From a virus, in the IMG/VR virus record IMGVR_UViG_3300046167_000302, positions 1-29,373 of that record: DNA of 29,373 nucleotides. One strand, written 5' to 3'. This document shows, in pieces, positions 14,696-20,906 of the stretch. Under the pieces are notes generated by a model. The model worked only from the letters and a program-made list of their open reading frames with translations, searched no databases and was not told the origin of the DNA. Position numbers and translations under genes: made by a program. Position 1 is the stretch's first letter. Each line of letters opens with the position of its first letter.

Positions 14696-14820
14696 AAACA
14701 CGAAAAAGCAAAGTCATTACATTAAGAGTAACAGACGAAGAAAAGAAGCTTTTAGAATTGAAAGCAAGGCGCACACGAAAGACGTTAAGCGCATACATTT
14801 TAAGTAAAACAATAAAATAA
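14692..14820 (+). CDS. Ribbon-helix-helix mini-protein, 42 residues
   Basis: A 42-residue basic protein overlapping the exonuclease stop (ATGA) and ending directly before the next ATG. KVITLRVTDEEKKLLELKAR, followed by a Thr/Leu/Ser turn and AYIL, fits a CopG/Arc-type ribbon-helix-helix domain: one strand, then two helices. Such dimers bind short palindromes; one perfect palindrome lies 300 bases downstream at 15121. Regulation of this operon is a plausible but untested role. Confidence 0.65.
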   Translation: MKTRKSKVITLRVTDEEKKLLELKARRTRKTLSAYILSKTIK

Positions 14821-15069
14821 ATGGAACAGAAAAACAACACAGGTGCAATTTTTAAGAACGACTACAAAAAGACGGAGCAGCACCCAGACTACAAAGGTAA
14901 AGCAATGATCGACAACAAAGCTAAAGACGTTGCAGTATGGTTAAACGAATCAAAGAACGGTACAAAGTATTTAAGCTTGAAGTTTTCAGAACCTTATAAA
15001 GAAGCTGAAGCACCTAAACAAGATATGCCACAAGACTTACCAAATAAATTAGACGACTTACCTTTTTAA
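14821..15069 (+). CDS. SSB-like single-strand DNA-binding protein, 82 residues
   Basis: A small protein with a likely single OB-type sheet (NTGAIFKNDYKKTEQHPDYK, KAKDVAVWLNESKNGTKYLS, LKF) and a C-terminal acidic tail ending LDDLPF. That tail imitates the D-D-x-x-P-F tip of SSB, which recruits replication and repair partners. It is shorter than bacterial SSB (about 110-180 residues). It follows the annealase and exonuclease and closes the recombination operon, so protecting single strands during recombination or replication is likely. Confidence 0.65.
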   Translation: MEQKNNTGAIFKNDYKKTEQHPDYKGKAMIDNKAKDVAVWLNESKNGTKYLSLKFSEPYKEAEAPKQDMPQDLPNKLDDLPF

Positions 15070-15120
15070 AAATCTGTACAGAAAAAAGCGTGAAAAGTGA
15101 ATGAACCCAAAGTAACGCTA

Positions 15121-15132
15121 AAACATATGTTT
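15121..15132. promoter_or_regulatory. 12-base perfect palindrome, operator candidate
   Basis: AAACATATGTTT reads the same on both strands. It lies in the gap between the SSB-like gene and the sigma-factor gene, directly before a terminator. Nearby, AGCGT (15087-15091) and ACGCT (15115-15119) form a further inverted repeat. The binding protein is unknown; the RHH protein at 14692 is one candidate. Confidence 0.35.
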
Positions 15133-15133
15133 C

Positions 15134-15161
15134 ACCTCTCTATAAAATGAGAGGTTTTTTT
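15134..15161 (+). terminator. Intrinsic terminator after the recombination operon
   Basis: ACCTCTC (15134-15140) pairs perfectly with GAGAGGT (15149-15155) around the loop TATAAAAT. A run of seven T follows at 15155-15161. This is a good rho-independent terminator. Confidence 0.85.
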
Positions 15162-15168
15162 ATTCACA
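15160..15168 (+). other. DnaA-box match, possible origin element
   Basis: TTATTCACA at 15160-15168 matches the bacterial DnaA box TTATnCACA and is intergenic. The phage encodes a DnaA-domain-IV protein (8734). A second match at 21604 lies inside a gene. A single box is weak evidence for an origin. Confidence 0.3.
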
Positions 15169-15214
15169 ACGTTTCGTTCAAAACTACGTCTATACACTAT
15201 TAGAAAATAATCAC

Positions 15215-15222
15215 TACATTTG
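15215..15222 (+). promoter_or_regulatory. Bacteroidota-type promoter P4 (sigma/terminase operon)
   Basis: TACATTTG at 15215-15222 matches TAnnTTTG and lies 15 bases before the sigma-factor ATG, so the leader would be very short. It follows the terminator at 15134-15161. It shares the TCACTAyATTTGT context with P3 and, like it, lacks an obvious -33 box. Confidence 0.65.
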
Positions 15223-15237
15223 TTTAGATACTAACCA

Positions 15238-15771
15238 ATGAAATGGCTTAAGAAAGTTGCAGAACATCACGAAGACTATTTGCGAATCGTAAAGAGTTTA
15301 GGAGTTGACGACTTGGCTGAAGACATAGTACAGGAAATGTACATTAAGATTAGTAAGTATTGTTCGCCAGAACGCATACTACAAGAAAACGGAAAAGTAA
15401 ACAAATACTACATAAGATGTGTACTTTACAATTTAGTCTTTGACTACCGTAAACAACAAAACAAGCATAAGAAAGTTAATATAGAAGAAGTCTACAATTT
15501 GGGTGTTGAATACGATTACATAGAAGAAACAGAAGCTTTTACTTCATTGATTAGAAAAATTGATAGCGAAGTTGAAACGTGGCACTGGTACGATGAAATG
15601 TTATTTAACCTGTATCGTGATAGTGGCAAGTCAATTAGAAAACTTTCTGAAGAAACACGGATTAGTACAAGCAGCATATTTCAAACATTAAAGTATTGTA
15701 AGAACCAAATACGAATAAATGTAGGCGAAGACTACGAAGATTTTATAAACGAAGACTACGAACATTTATGA
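15238..15771 (+). CDS. Phage sigma-70-family factor (ECF-like)
   Basis: This is a 177-residue protein. Residues about 20-65 resemble sigma region 2 (VDDLAEDIVQEMYIKISKYC, then YYIRCVLYNLVFDYRKQQ). Residues about 125-160 resemble region 4 with a helix-turn-helix (GKSIRKLSEETRISTSSIFQ, TLKYCKNQIR). Regions 1 and 3 are missing, as in ECF factors. It is expressed from a host-type promoter. It is the best candidate for recognising the GTTATT-type late promoters found before the structural operons; that link is an inference. Confidence 0.8.
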   Translation: MKWLKKVAEHHEDYLRIVKSLGVDDLAEDIVQEMYIKISKYCSPERILQENGKVNKYYIRCVLYNLVFDYRKQQNKHKKVNIEEVYNLGVEYDYIEETEAFTSLIRKIDSEVETWHWYDEMLFNLYRDSGKSIRKLSEETRISTSSIFQTLKYCKNQIRINVGEDYEDFINEDYEHL

Positions 15772-15944
15772 ACGAAAAAGATGTTAAAGCAGAAATTAAA
15801 AGACTAAAGACAAAGATTAAAGGCGATATGTACGAAGATATGGAAACATTACAACAGATATACGAACTAAAGCTAATCTTAAACCCAGAAATAGAAAACA
15901 AACCAGAATTAGACGACGATGAATGTCTATCTTGTGGTGCTTAA
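15768..15944 (+). CDS. Small acidic protein with C-terminal CxxC, 58 residues
   Basis: The ATG overlaps the sigma-factor stop (ATGA). The 58-residue product is helical, with a Lys-rich first half (AEIKRLKTKIKGDMYED) and an acidic tail ending ECLSCGA. The single C-x2-C might take part in a metal site or a disulfide. Coupling to the sigma gene hints at a partner role, for instance modulating it, but no family is recognised. Confidence 0.5.
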   Translation: MNEKDVKAEIKRLKTKIKGDMYEDMETLQQIYELKLILNPEIENKPELDDDECLSCGA

Positions 15945-15954
15945 ATAAAAACAA

Positions 15955-16350
15955 ATGGAAAAGAAACCAAGAAAAAAACGAACTACAAAAAAGAAGTCTG
16001 AAGGATTAGGAGACACAATAGAAAAGATAACAGAAGCTACAGGTATAAAAGCTGCGGTTAAATGGTTAGCTGGTGACGATTGCGGTTGTGAAGAACGTAA
16101 AGAAAAGCTTAACAAACTTTGGCGCTATACACAACCTAAATGCCTACAGGAAGACGAACACGAATGGTTAAATGAATGGTACACTAAAAGACGTGAAACT
16201 ATGCGACCAAGTGACCAAAGAAGAATGTTAGAGATATACAATAGAATCTTTGACACTAACCAACAGGCAACACAATGTTCAAGTTGCTTAAGAGAAATTA
16301 ACACGAAAATGTTTAAAGTATTTGAAACTTACGAAGATGCCAATTCCTAA
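15955..16350 (+). CDS. Conserved-type phage protein upstream of terminase, 131 residues
   Basis: The N-terminus is extremely basic (KKPRKKRTTKKKSEG). It is followed by GLGDTIEKITEATGIKAAVK, a segment I remember from Bacteroidota phage genes near terminases, then GDDCGCEERKEKLN and a Trp/Arg-rich middle. A CSSCLREI motif near the C-terminus gives a second Cys pair, so a zinc site is possible. The basic tail suggests nucleic-acid binding. Function unknown; a packaging accessory is a context-based guess. Confidence 0.6.
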   Translation: MEKKPRKKRTTKKKSEGLGDTIEKITEATGIKAAVKWLAGDDCGCEERKEKLNKLWRYTQPKCLQEDEHEWLNEWYTKRRETMRPSDQRRMLEIYNRIFDTNQQATQCSSCLREINTKMFKVFETYEDANS

Positions 16351-16510
16351 ACCAAAAGCAAACGAAAAGAGACGTGATTTTATGGCACGTTGTATGTCTG
16401 ACAAAACAATGGTAAACGAATACGGTACAGACCAACGTTTAGCAATTTGCAGTACAAGCTATAGAGACAACCTACAAAAAGACGAAAAAGACAATGGCAA
16501 AAAGAGGTAG
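16337..16510 (+). CDS. Small phage protein with RCMSD/QRxAIC motif, 57 residues
   Basis: I prefer ATG 16337 (MPIPKPKANEK...) to the upstream start at 16322. The core RRDFMARCMSDKTMVNEYG, then DQRLAICSTSY, is a recurrent Bacteroidota phage pattern often found next to or fused with prohead protease or packaging genes. It overlaps both neighbours (14 bases with the previous gene, 17 with the small terminase). Its biochemical role is not known. Confidence 0.6.
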   Translation: MPIPKPKANEKRRDFMARCMSDKTMVNEYGTDQRLAICSTSYRDNLQKDEKDNGKKR

Positions 16511-16922
16511 ACCAAGAAAGATAGAAAGCACAGAACAAATGTACGATATGTTCAAAGCTTACAAAGTAGAAAGAAAAAGCAACCCAAGAATAAAGTACCA
16601 CCTAAACCAAAGAAGTGGTGATATGGTTGGAGAACCTTTAGAAGTACCTTTAACAATGGAAGGCTTCGAACTATTTTGTTGGAATCAATACGACTTAACA
16701 ATAAGTAATTACTTCAATAAGAAAGAAGAATACAAAGAATTTTATACCGTCTGTTCACGTATACGCAAGGAAATAAGAGAAGACCAAATTACAGGCGGTA
16801 TGGTTGGACAGTATAACCCAAGCATAACACAACGTCTGAACGCACTAAAAGAGCAGATAGAACAAACGAACATAGAGCAACCATTATTTCCAGATGTTAA
16901 AGAGAACGACAGCGATAAATAA
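16494..16922 (+). CDS. Terminase small subunit
   Basis: A 142-residue protein. The start MAKRGRPRKIESTEQMYDMF, the LTMEGFELFCW helix, and ITGGMVGQYNPSITQRLNAL fit the DNA-packaging small terminase type found in Bacteroidota phages. It recognises phage DNA and controls the large subunit. The AT-hook-like GRPRK at the N-terminus could contact DNA. The gene overlaps the large subunit by 29 bases, the usual pairing. Confidence 0.8.
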   Translation: MAKRGRPRKIESTEQMYDMFKAYKVERKSNPRIKYHLNQRSGDMVGEPLEVPLTMEGFELFCWNQYDLTISNYFNKKEEYKEFYTVCSRIRKEIREDQITGGMVGQYNPSITQRLNALKEQIEQTNIEQPLFPDVKENDSDK

Positions 16923-18054
16923 AATACTTGCGTTAAAAAAACGAATCAAAATTATTCAAGGCGGAACTTCTGCTGGTAAGACATTCGGCATACTTCCAAT
17001 ACTCATAGACAAAGCTGCAAAGAAAGGTGGTTTAGAAATTAGCGTAGTAGCTGAAAGCATACCGCATTTAAGAAGAGGTGCATTAAGAGACTTCTTGAAA
17101 GTAATGAAGTGGACAAACAGGTTCGTAGACGACAGGTTTAATAAGTCACTACTAAAATACGAATTTGCAAACGGCAGCTTTATAGAATTCTTTAGTGCTG
17201 ACGATAGTAAAAAACTTCGTGGAGGTAGAAGAAATATTTTATATATCAATGAGTGCAATCAAATATCTTTTGAAAGTTTTTTAGAAATGTCAATCCGAAC
17301 AAAAGACGAAGTATTTTTAGACTACAATCCAACTGCGGAATTTTGGGTACAGACAGAACTTGAAGGACAAGAAGACGCAGAAAAGATAATCTTAACATAC
17401 AAAGACAACGAAGCTTTAGACGTAGGAATAGTTGACCAAATAGAAAAGAACATAAAGAAAGCAGAAACTTCTAACTATTGGAAATCGTGGGTAGATGTTT
17501 ATGTAAACGGTCTTATGGGAAAACTTGAAGGCATCGTCTTCAGCAACTGGAAGCAGATAGACACGATACCAAAAGAGGCACGACTTGTAGGCATAGGTCT
17601 TGACTTTGGTTACACGAATGATCCAACAAGCTGCATAGAAATCTACAAGCATAACGATAAACGAATACTGAACGAAATAGTATACCAAACAGGTTTGCTT
17701 AATTCAGACATAGCAAACAAGCTACCTAAAGACGTGCCTGTATACGCAGATAGTGCAGAACCTAAAAGTATTCGCACACTACAACTTGCTGGAATAACGA
17801 TAAAAGGCGTAACAAAAGGTCGTGACAGTATCAACTACGGAATTGATGTAATGCAACGTGAAAACTATTTAGTCACTTCTAATAGCACAAACCTAATAAA
17901 AGAGTTAAGAAGCTATTGTTGGGACACGGACAAGACAGGTAAACGACTAAACAAACCTGTAGACAATTACAACCACGCAATCGATGCGGTGCGCTATCAC
18001 GAAATGGAAACACTTGGAATGAACAAGAACTACGGTTCGTATAACGTTCTGTAA
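16894..18054 (+). CDS. terL: Terminase large subunit (packaging ATPase and nuclease)
   Basis: This is a 386-residue motor protein. The Walker A variant is GGTSAGKT (residues about 23-30). Walker B is ILYINE (about 116-121). The RNaseH-like nuclease acids are Asp in GLDFGYTND (about 237), Asp in YADSAEPKS (about 285) and Asp in NHAIDAVRYH (about 363). It cuts concatemeric DNA and pumps it through the portal. At 386 residues it is on the short side but has all the motifs. In this genome it is followed by tail genes, not by the portal. Confidence 0.93.
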   Translation: MLKRTTAINKILALKKRIKIIQGGTSAGKTFGILPILIDKAAKKGGLEISVVAESIPHLRRGALRDFLKVMKWTNRFVDDRFNKSLLKYEFANGSFIEFFSADDSKKLRGGRRNILYINECNQISFESFLEMSIRTKDEVFLDYNPTAEFWVQTELEGQEDAEKIILTYKDNEALDVGIVDQIEKNIKKAETSNYWKSWVDVYVNGLMGKLEGIVFSNWKQIDTIPKEARLVGIGLDFGYTNDPTSCIEIYKHNDKRILNEIVYQTGLLNSDIANKLPKDVPVYADSAEPKSIRTLQLAGITIKGVTKGRDSINYGIDVMQRENYLVTSNSTNLIKELRSYCWDTDKTGKRLNKPVDNYNHAIDAVRYHEMETLGMNKNYGSYNVL

Positions 18055-18090
18055 AGTACAAAAACACGAAAAAAAAGTTATTACTATATG
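18051..18090 (+). promoter_or_regulatory. Putative phage late promoter L2 (tail operon)
   Basis: GTTATT at 18077-18082 is five bases before ATG 18088. A box ending TACA at 18060 lies 16 bases upstream of it. The intervening A-rich tract is identical to that of L1 over 21 bases. It begins the long tail operon and overlaps the end of terL. Confidence 0.55.
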
Positions 18091-18840
18091 AAGTTAGATA
18101 TTTTACTACCTACTAACCTTTCAGAAATACCTTTAAGTAGGTATCAAGAATTCATTGCTATGAAAGAAAAAAGCAACGATGAAGAATTTATAGCGCAAAA
18201 AATGATACAGATATTTTGTGGTATGAAGCTTGGCGAAGTAGCGAAGATTAAAATGAAGCACTTAAACGAATTGATCACACACTTTACAAAAGTGTTTAGT
18301 GAAAAGCCGCAACTGATAAGAAAGTTTAAAATTAAAGACATAGAATTTGGCTTTATTCCAAAGTTTGACGACATAAGCTTTGGTGAGTATGTAGATTTAG
18401 AAAACTATATGAAAGATTGGAAGACGTACCACAAGGCTTTAAGCGTTATGTACAGACCAATCAAAAACACGAACAAAGACAAGTACGAAATAGTAGACTA
18501 CGAACCAAATGAAGATATGCAAGACTTAATGAAGTTTGCACCTTTGGACGTAGCTATAAGCAGCAGTTTTTTTTTGTCAAGTTTAGGAATAGAATTACTG
18601 AAAGCTACCCAGACTTATTTGAAGAAAGAACTGAAGAAGATGACGGATTCAACCAATTTAGCGAAAGATACCAATTTGGCAAAAACTGGGGTTGGTATGG
18701 AAGTATCTATGGATTGGCTGACGGAGACATTACAAAGTTTGATGAGGTCACAAGCTACAGACTTACTAAATGTCTCACGTATCTTACCTTCAAAAAGCAA
18801 AAACACGAAATCGAAGCCAGAGAAATTAAACAACAAATGA
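18088..18840 (+). CDS. Tail assembly chaperone (gpG-like), 250 residues
   Basis: The N-terminal part (for example FGFIPKFDDISFGEYVDLEN, DWKTYHKALSVMYRP and PLDVAISSSFF) resembles tail-assembly chaperones upstream of tape measures in Bacteroidota phages. Such proteins coat the tape measure during tail building. At 18567-18575 the frame crosses nine T. In this frame translation continues to 18840 with a Ser/Thr/Lys-rich, less convincing tail after about residue 185. The -1 frame across the same bases encodes a better-looking domain (separate entry). It is the first gene of the tail operon, behind late promoter L2. Confidence 0.75.
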   Translation: MKLDILLPTNLSEIPLSRYQEFIAMKEKSNDEEFIAQKMIQIFCGMKLGEVAKIKMKHLNELITHFTKVFSEKPQLIRKFKIKDIEFGFIPKFDDISFGEYVDLENYMKDWKTYHKALSVMYRPIKNTNKDKYEIVDYEPNEDMQDLMKFAPLDVAISSSFFLSSLGIELLKATQTYLKKELKKMTDSTNLAKDTNLAKTGVGMEVSMDWLTETLQSLMRSQATDLLNVSRILPSKSKNTKSKPEKLNNK

Positions 18841-18848
18841 AGCGATGA
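18567..18848 (+). CDS. -1 frameshift extension of the tail chaperone (gpGT-like)
   Basis: In the -1 frame the DNA is open from a TGA at 18510 to the TGA at 18846-18848 but contains no ATG or GTG ahead of its conserved-looking core. It must therefore be reached by frameshifting, most simply at the T9 run 18567-18575 (T TTT TTT in the chaperone frame). The product has SYPDLFEERTEEDDGF, YQFGKNWGWYGSIYGLADGD and a charged helical end. Its stop overlaps the next start (ATGA), matching the coupling style of the genome. Lambda makes gpG-T by the same kind of shift. A one-base deletion error in T9 is the alternative. Confidence 0.65.
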   Translation, partial: FFFVKFRNRITESYPDLFEERTEEDDGFNQFSERYQFGKNWGWYGSIYGLADGDITKFDEVTSYRLTKCLTYLTFKKQKHEIEAREIKQQMKR

Positions 18849-19297
18849 ATTATTTTGATATTATAGACAAACTAAAAACACACTTTGACGGTGACGTTTT
18901 AGTAAACACAGTTACACAAGGCAACCTGTTCGACATAGACTTAAGCAAACAAACTATCTTTCCTTTGGTGCATATCATTGTAAACACGGCTTCACTTGAA
19001 GGCAACGTAGTACGATATAATATTTCAATACTTGCAATGGACATTGTAGACATAACAAAAGACGAAGAAGAAAATAAATTTGACGGTAACGACAACGAAC
19101 TATATGTATTGAATACGCAGCTACAAGTATTGACACGTTGCTACGAACTTTTATTACGTGGCGACTTATGGACTGACAAATTTCAAATAGACGGCAATCC
19201 TACTTGTGAACCTTTTGTTGATCGTTTTGAAAATAAGTTAGCTGGTTGGACTATGACAACAGACATATTAATTCCTAACGGTATGACTATTTGTTAA
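18845..19297 (+). CDS. Putative tail completion/terminator protein, 150 residues
   Basis: A 150-residue alpha/beta protein with the pattern NELYVLNTQLQVLTRCYELL, DGNPTCEPFVDRFENKLAGW and TTDILIPNGMTIC. I recall this set from Bacteroidota phages next to a gp10-like gene. By size, fold type and position it may correspond to a tail terminator or minor connector. Its start overlaps the frameshifted chaperone stop and its stop overlaps the next start (TAATG). Confidence 0.55.
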   Translation: MNYFDIIDKLKTHFDGDVLVNTVTQGNLFDIDLSKQTIFPLVHIIVNTASLEGNVVRYNISILAMDIVDITKDEEENKFDGNDNELYVLNTQLQVLTRCYELLLRGDLWTDKFQIDGNPTCEPFVDRFENKLAGWTMTTDILIPNGMTIC

Positions 19298-19812
19298 TGG
19301 CAGAATTTGAAAACATACAAGACGTTTTAAATAACTTTCGTGATAGCGTAATACGTGATGCACAAAAGAACCTTAAAAGCCAAAACACTACAGGCAATTT
19401 AAGTAGGTCTTTAAAGTCTTATGTTAAAGAATCTAAAAATAGCATACAGATAAGTTTTGAAATGGACGAATACGGCTTCTTTCAAGACAGAGGTGTAAAA
19501 GGTACGAAAAGTGGTAAGAGTTTAGACGGCTACAAATACACGAACAAAATGCCACCACCTAAAGCTTTTGATAAATGGGCAATAAAAAAAGGCATAGCAC
19601 CACGTGACATAAAAGGAAAATTCAAAAGTAGAAAAGGTTTAAACTTTGCAATCGCAAGAAGCATATTTGAGAAAGGTATAAAACCAACAATGTTTTTTAC
19701 GAAGCCTTTTGAAAAGTATTATAAGAAATTACCAGAAGAACTAATAGAAAAATATGGTTTAGATATGGAGCAACTATTTGACCAAATAACGAAATCAAAC
19801 TTTAAGAAATGA
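19297..19812 (+). CDS. HK97 gp10-like tail-component protein, 171 residues
   Basis: I use ATG 19297, which overlaps the previous TAA, rather than a TTG six bases upstream. The protein is basic, with a middle section (SIQISFEMDEYGFFQDRGVK, KMPPPKAFDKWAIKKG) typical of the HK97 gp10 family. That family includes head-tail joining proteins, in which a strand-rich core is followed by P-P-x-x-F-x-x-W. It ends with a helical, Lys-rich tail. A role at the neck or tail terminator is likely. Confidence 0.6.
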   Translation: MAEFENIQDVLNNFRDSVIRDAQKNLKSQNTTGNLSRSLKSYVKESKNSIQISFEMDEYGFFQDRGVKGTKSGKSLDGYKYTNKMPPPKAFDKWAIKKGIAPRDIKGKFKSRKGLNFAIARSIFEKGIKPTMFFTKPFEKYYKKLPEELIEKYGLDMEQLFDQITKSNFKK

Positions 19813-20906
19813 GTATAAATTTATCACGTTCACCTTTCATTATAGAAATAGACGAAACAGGACAAACAGGCAGCAAGATAGAGTTGTTTTTATGGACTAC
19901 AGGAAGTCAACCAGCTTCACCACAATACACTTTGAGCAAAAAGATACCAGCGACAAACAACATAAACACGTACTACGATATTGCACCATATGTTAAAGAA
20001 TATTACACATTCGGTAAATGGGACAATGACGCAGCTATTTATTTTGACGTAGACATAAGCACAAATTACATTGTAAACTATGTAGTCAAAAAATACAAAG
20101 AAGTAAGTGGAACATATACACTACTTACGCCAAACGTAACAGGTCAATTTATGAACGGCTATAGTGAATATATGGAAGGACAGAACAGAGTTATGCAAGA
20201 CGTTCTTTTAGACGAAGGCACATATTTCTACAACTACGATGCAGACATACCTACAAGTCAAGGAAACGCACTTGCTGGAAGCTTTGACGTTGAAATGGAA
20301 GTAGGCGAAACAATACGCTATACAAATTTAAGCACGGCAGCGACACAAGACTACGTTGCAACTTCTGCTGGTGTTAAGTCTTTTGGCAGAGTTTACACAG
20401 GTTGGAACTTGTACGGCAACAAAGTAGAAAAACTAAACACAGGAAGTAACGTAATTTGGACTGCAAAATTTAAGCCTGTATGTGAACCAAAGTACAAGCC
20501 TGTAGTGATCGACTTTGTAAATAAGTATGGTAGTTGGTCACGCATATACTTCTTAAAAGCGAACAAAAGAAACGTAACGGTAAAAGCAGACAAGTACAAA
20601 CTGAACCCACAAGCTTTACCATATTCACCAACACAAGACGGAGGACAGATACACGAATTTAACAAGACAGGAAACGAAAGCATAAGACTAAACACAGGTT
20701 GGGTAAACGACAATTATGCAGAATACTTACAACAACTTCTTTTAAGTGAAAACGTAACATTGTTAGACTACGACTATAACCAATTCTACAATCCTGTAAA
20801 CGTACAGACGCAAAGTTTAGAAAAGCAGACAGGTTTGAATAATGGTATGATGAATTACGAATTGACGTTTGACTTTGCTTATGATTTAATCAACAACGTA
20901 GTATAA
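19809..20906 (+). CDS. Tail structural protein, 365 residues, unknown
   Basis: A 365-residue, beta-rich protein. It begins SINLSRSPFIIEIDETGQTG and ends in a YELTFDFAYDLINNVV strand. Its composition (Tyr, Asn, Thr, Gly) and position between neck genes and a large baseplate-like protein mark it as a virion component, possibly the distal tail or an early baseplate protein. No catalytic motif is visible. It overlaps its neighbours by four bases and one base. Confidence 0.55.
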   Translation: MSINLSRSPFIIEIDETGQTGSKIELFLWTTGSQPASPQYTLSKKIPATNNINTYYDIAPYVKEYYTFGKWDNDAAIYFDVDISTNYIVNYVVKKYKEVSGTYTLLTPNVTGQFMNGYSEYMEGQNRVMQDVLLDEGTYFYNYDADIPTSQGNALAGSFDVEMEVGETIRYTNLSTAATQDYVATSAGVKSFGRVYTGWNLYGNKVEKLNTGSNVIWTAKFKPVCEPKYKPVVIDFVNKYGSWSRIYFLKANKRNVTVKADKYKLNPQALPYSPTQDGGQIHEFNKTGNESIRLNTGWVNDNYAEYLQQLLLSENVTLLDYDYNQFYNPVNVQTQSLEKQTGLNNGMMNYELTFDFAYDLINNVV

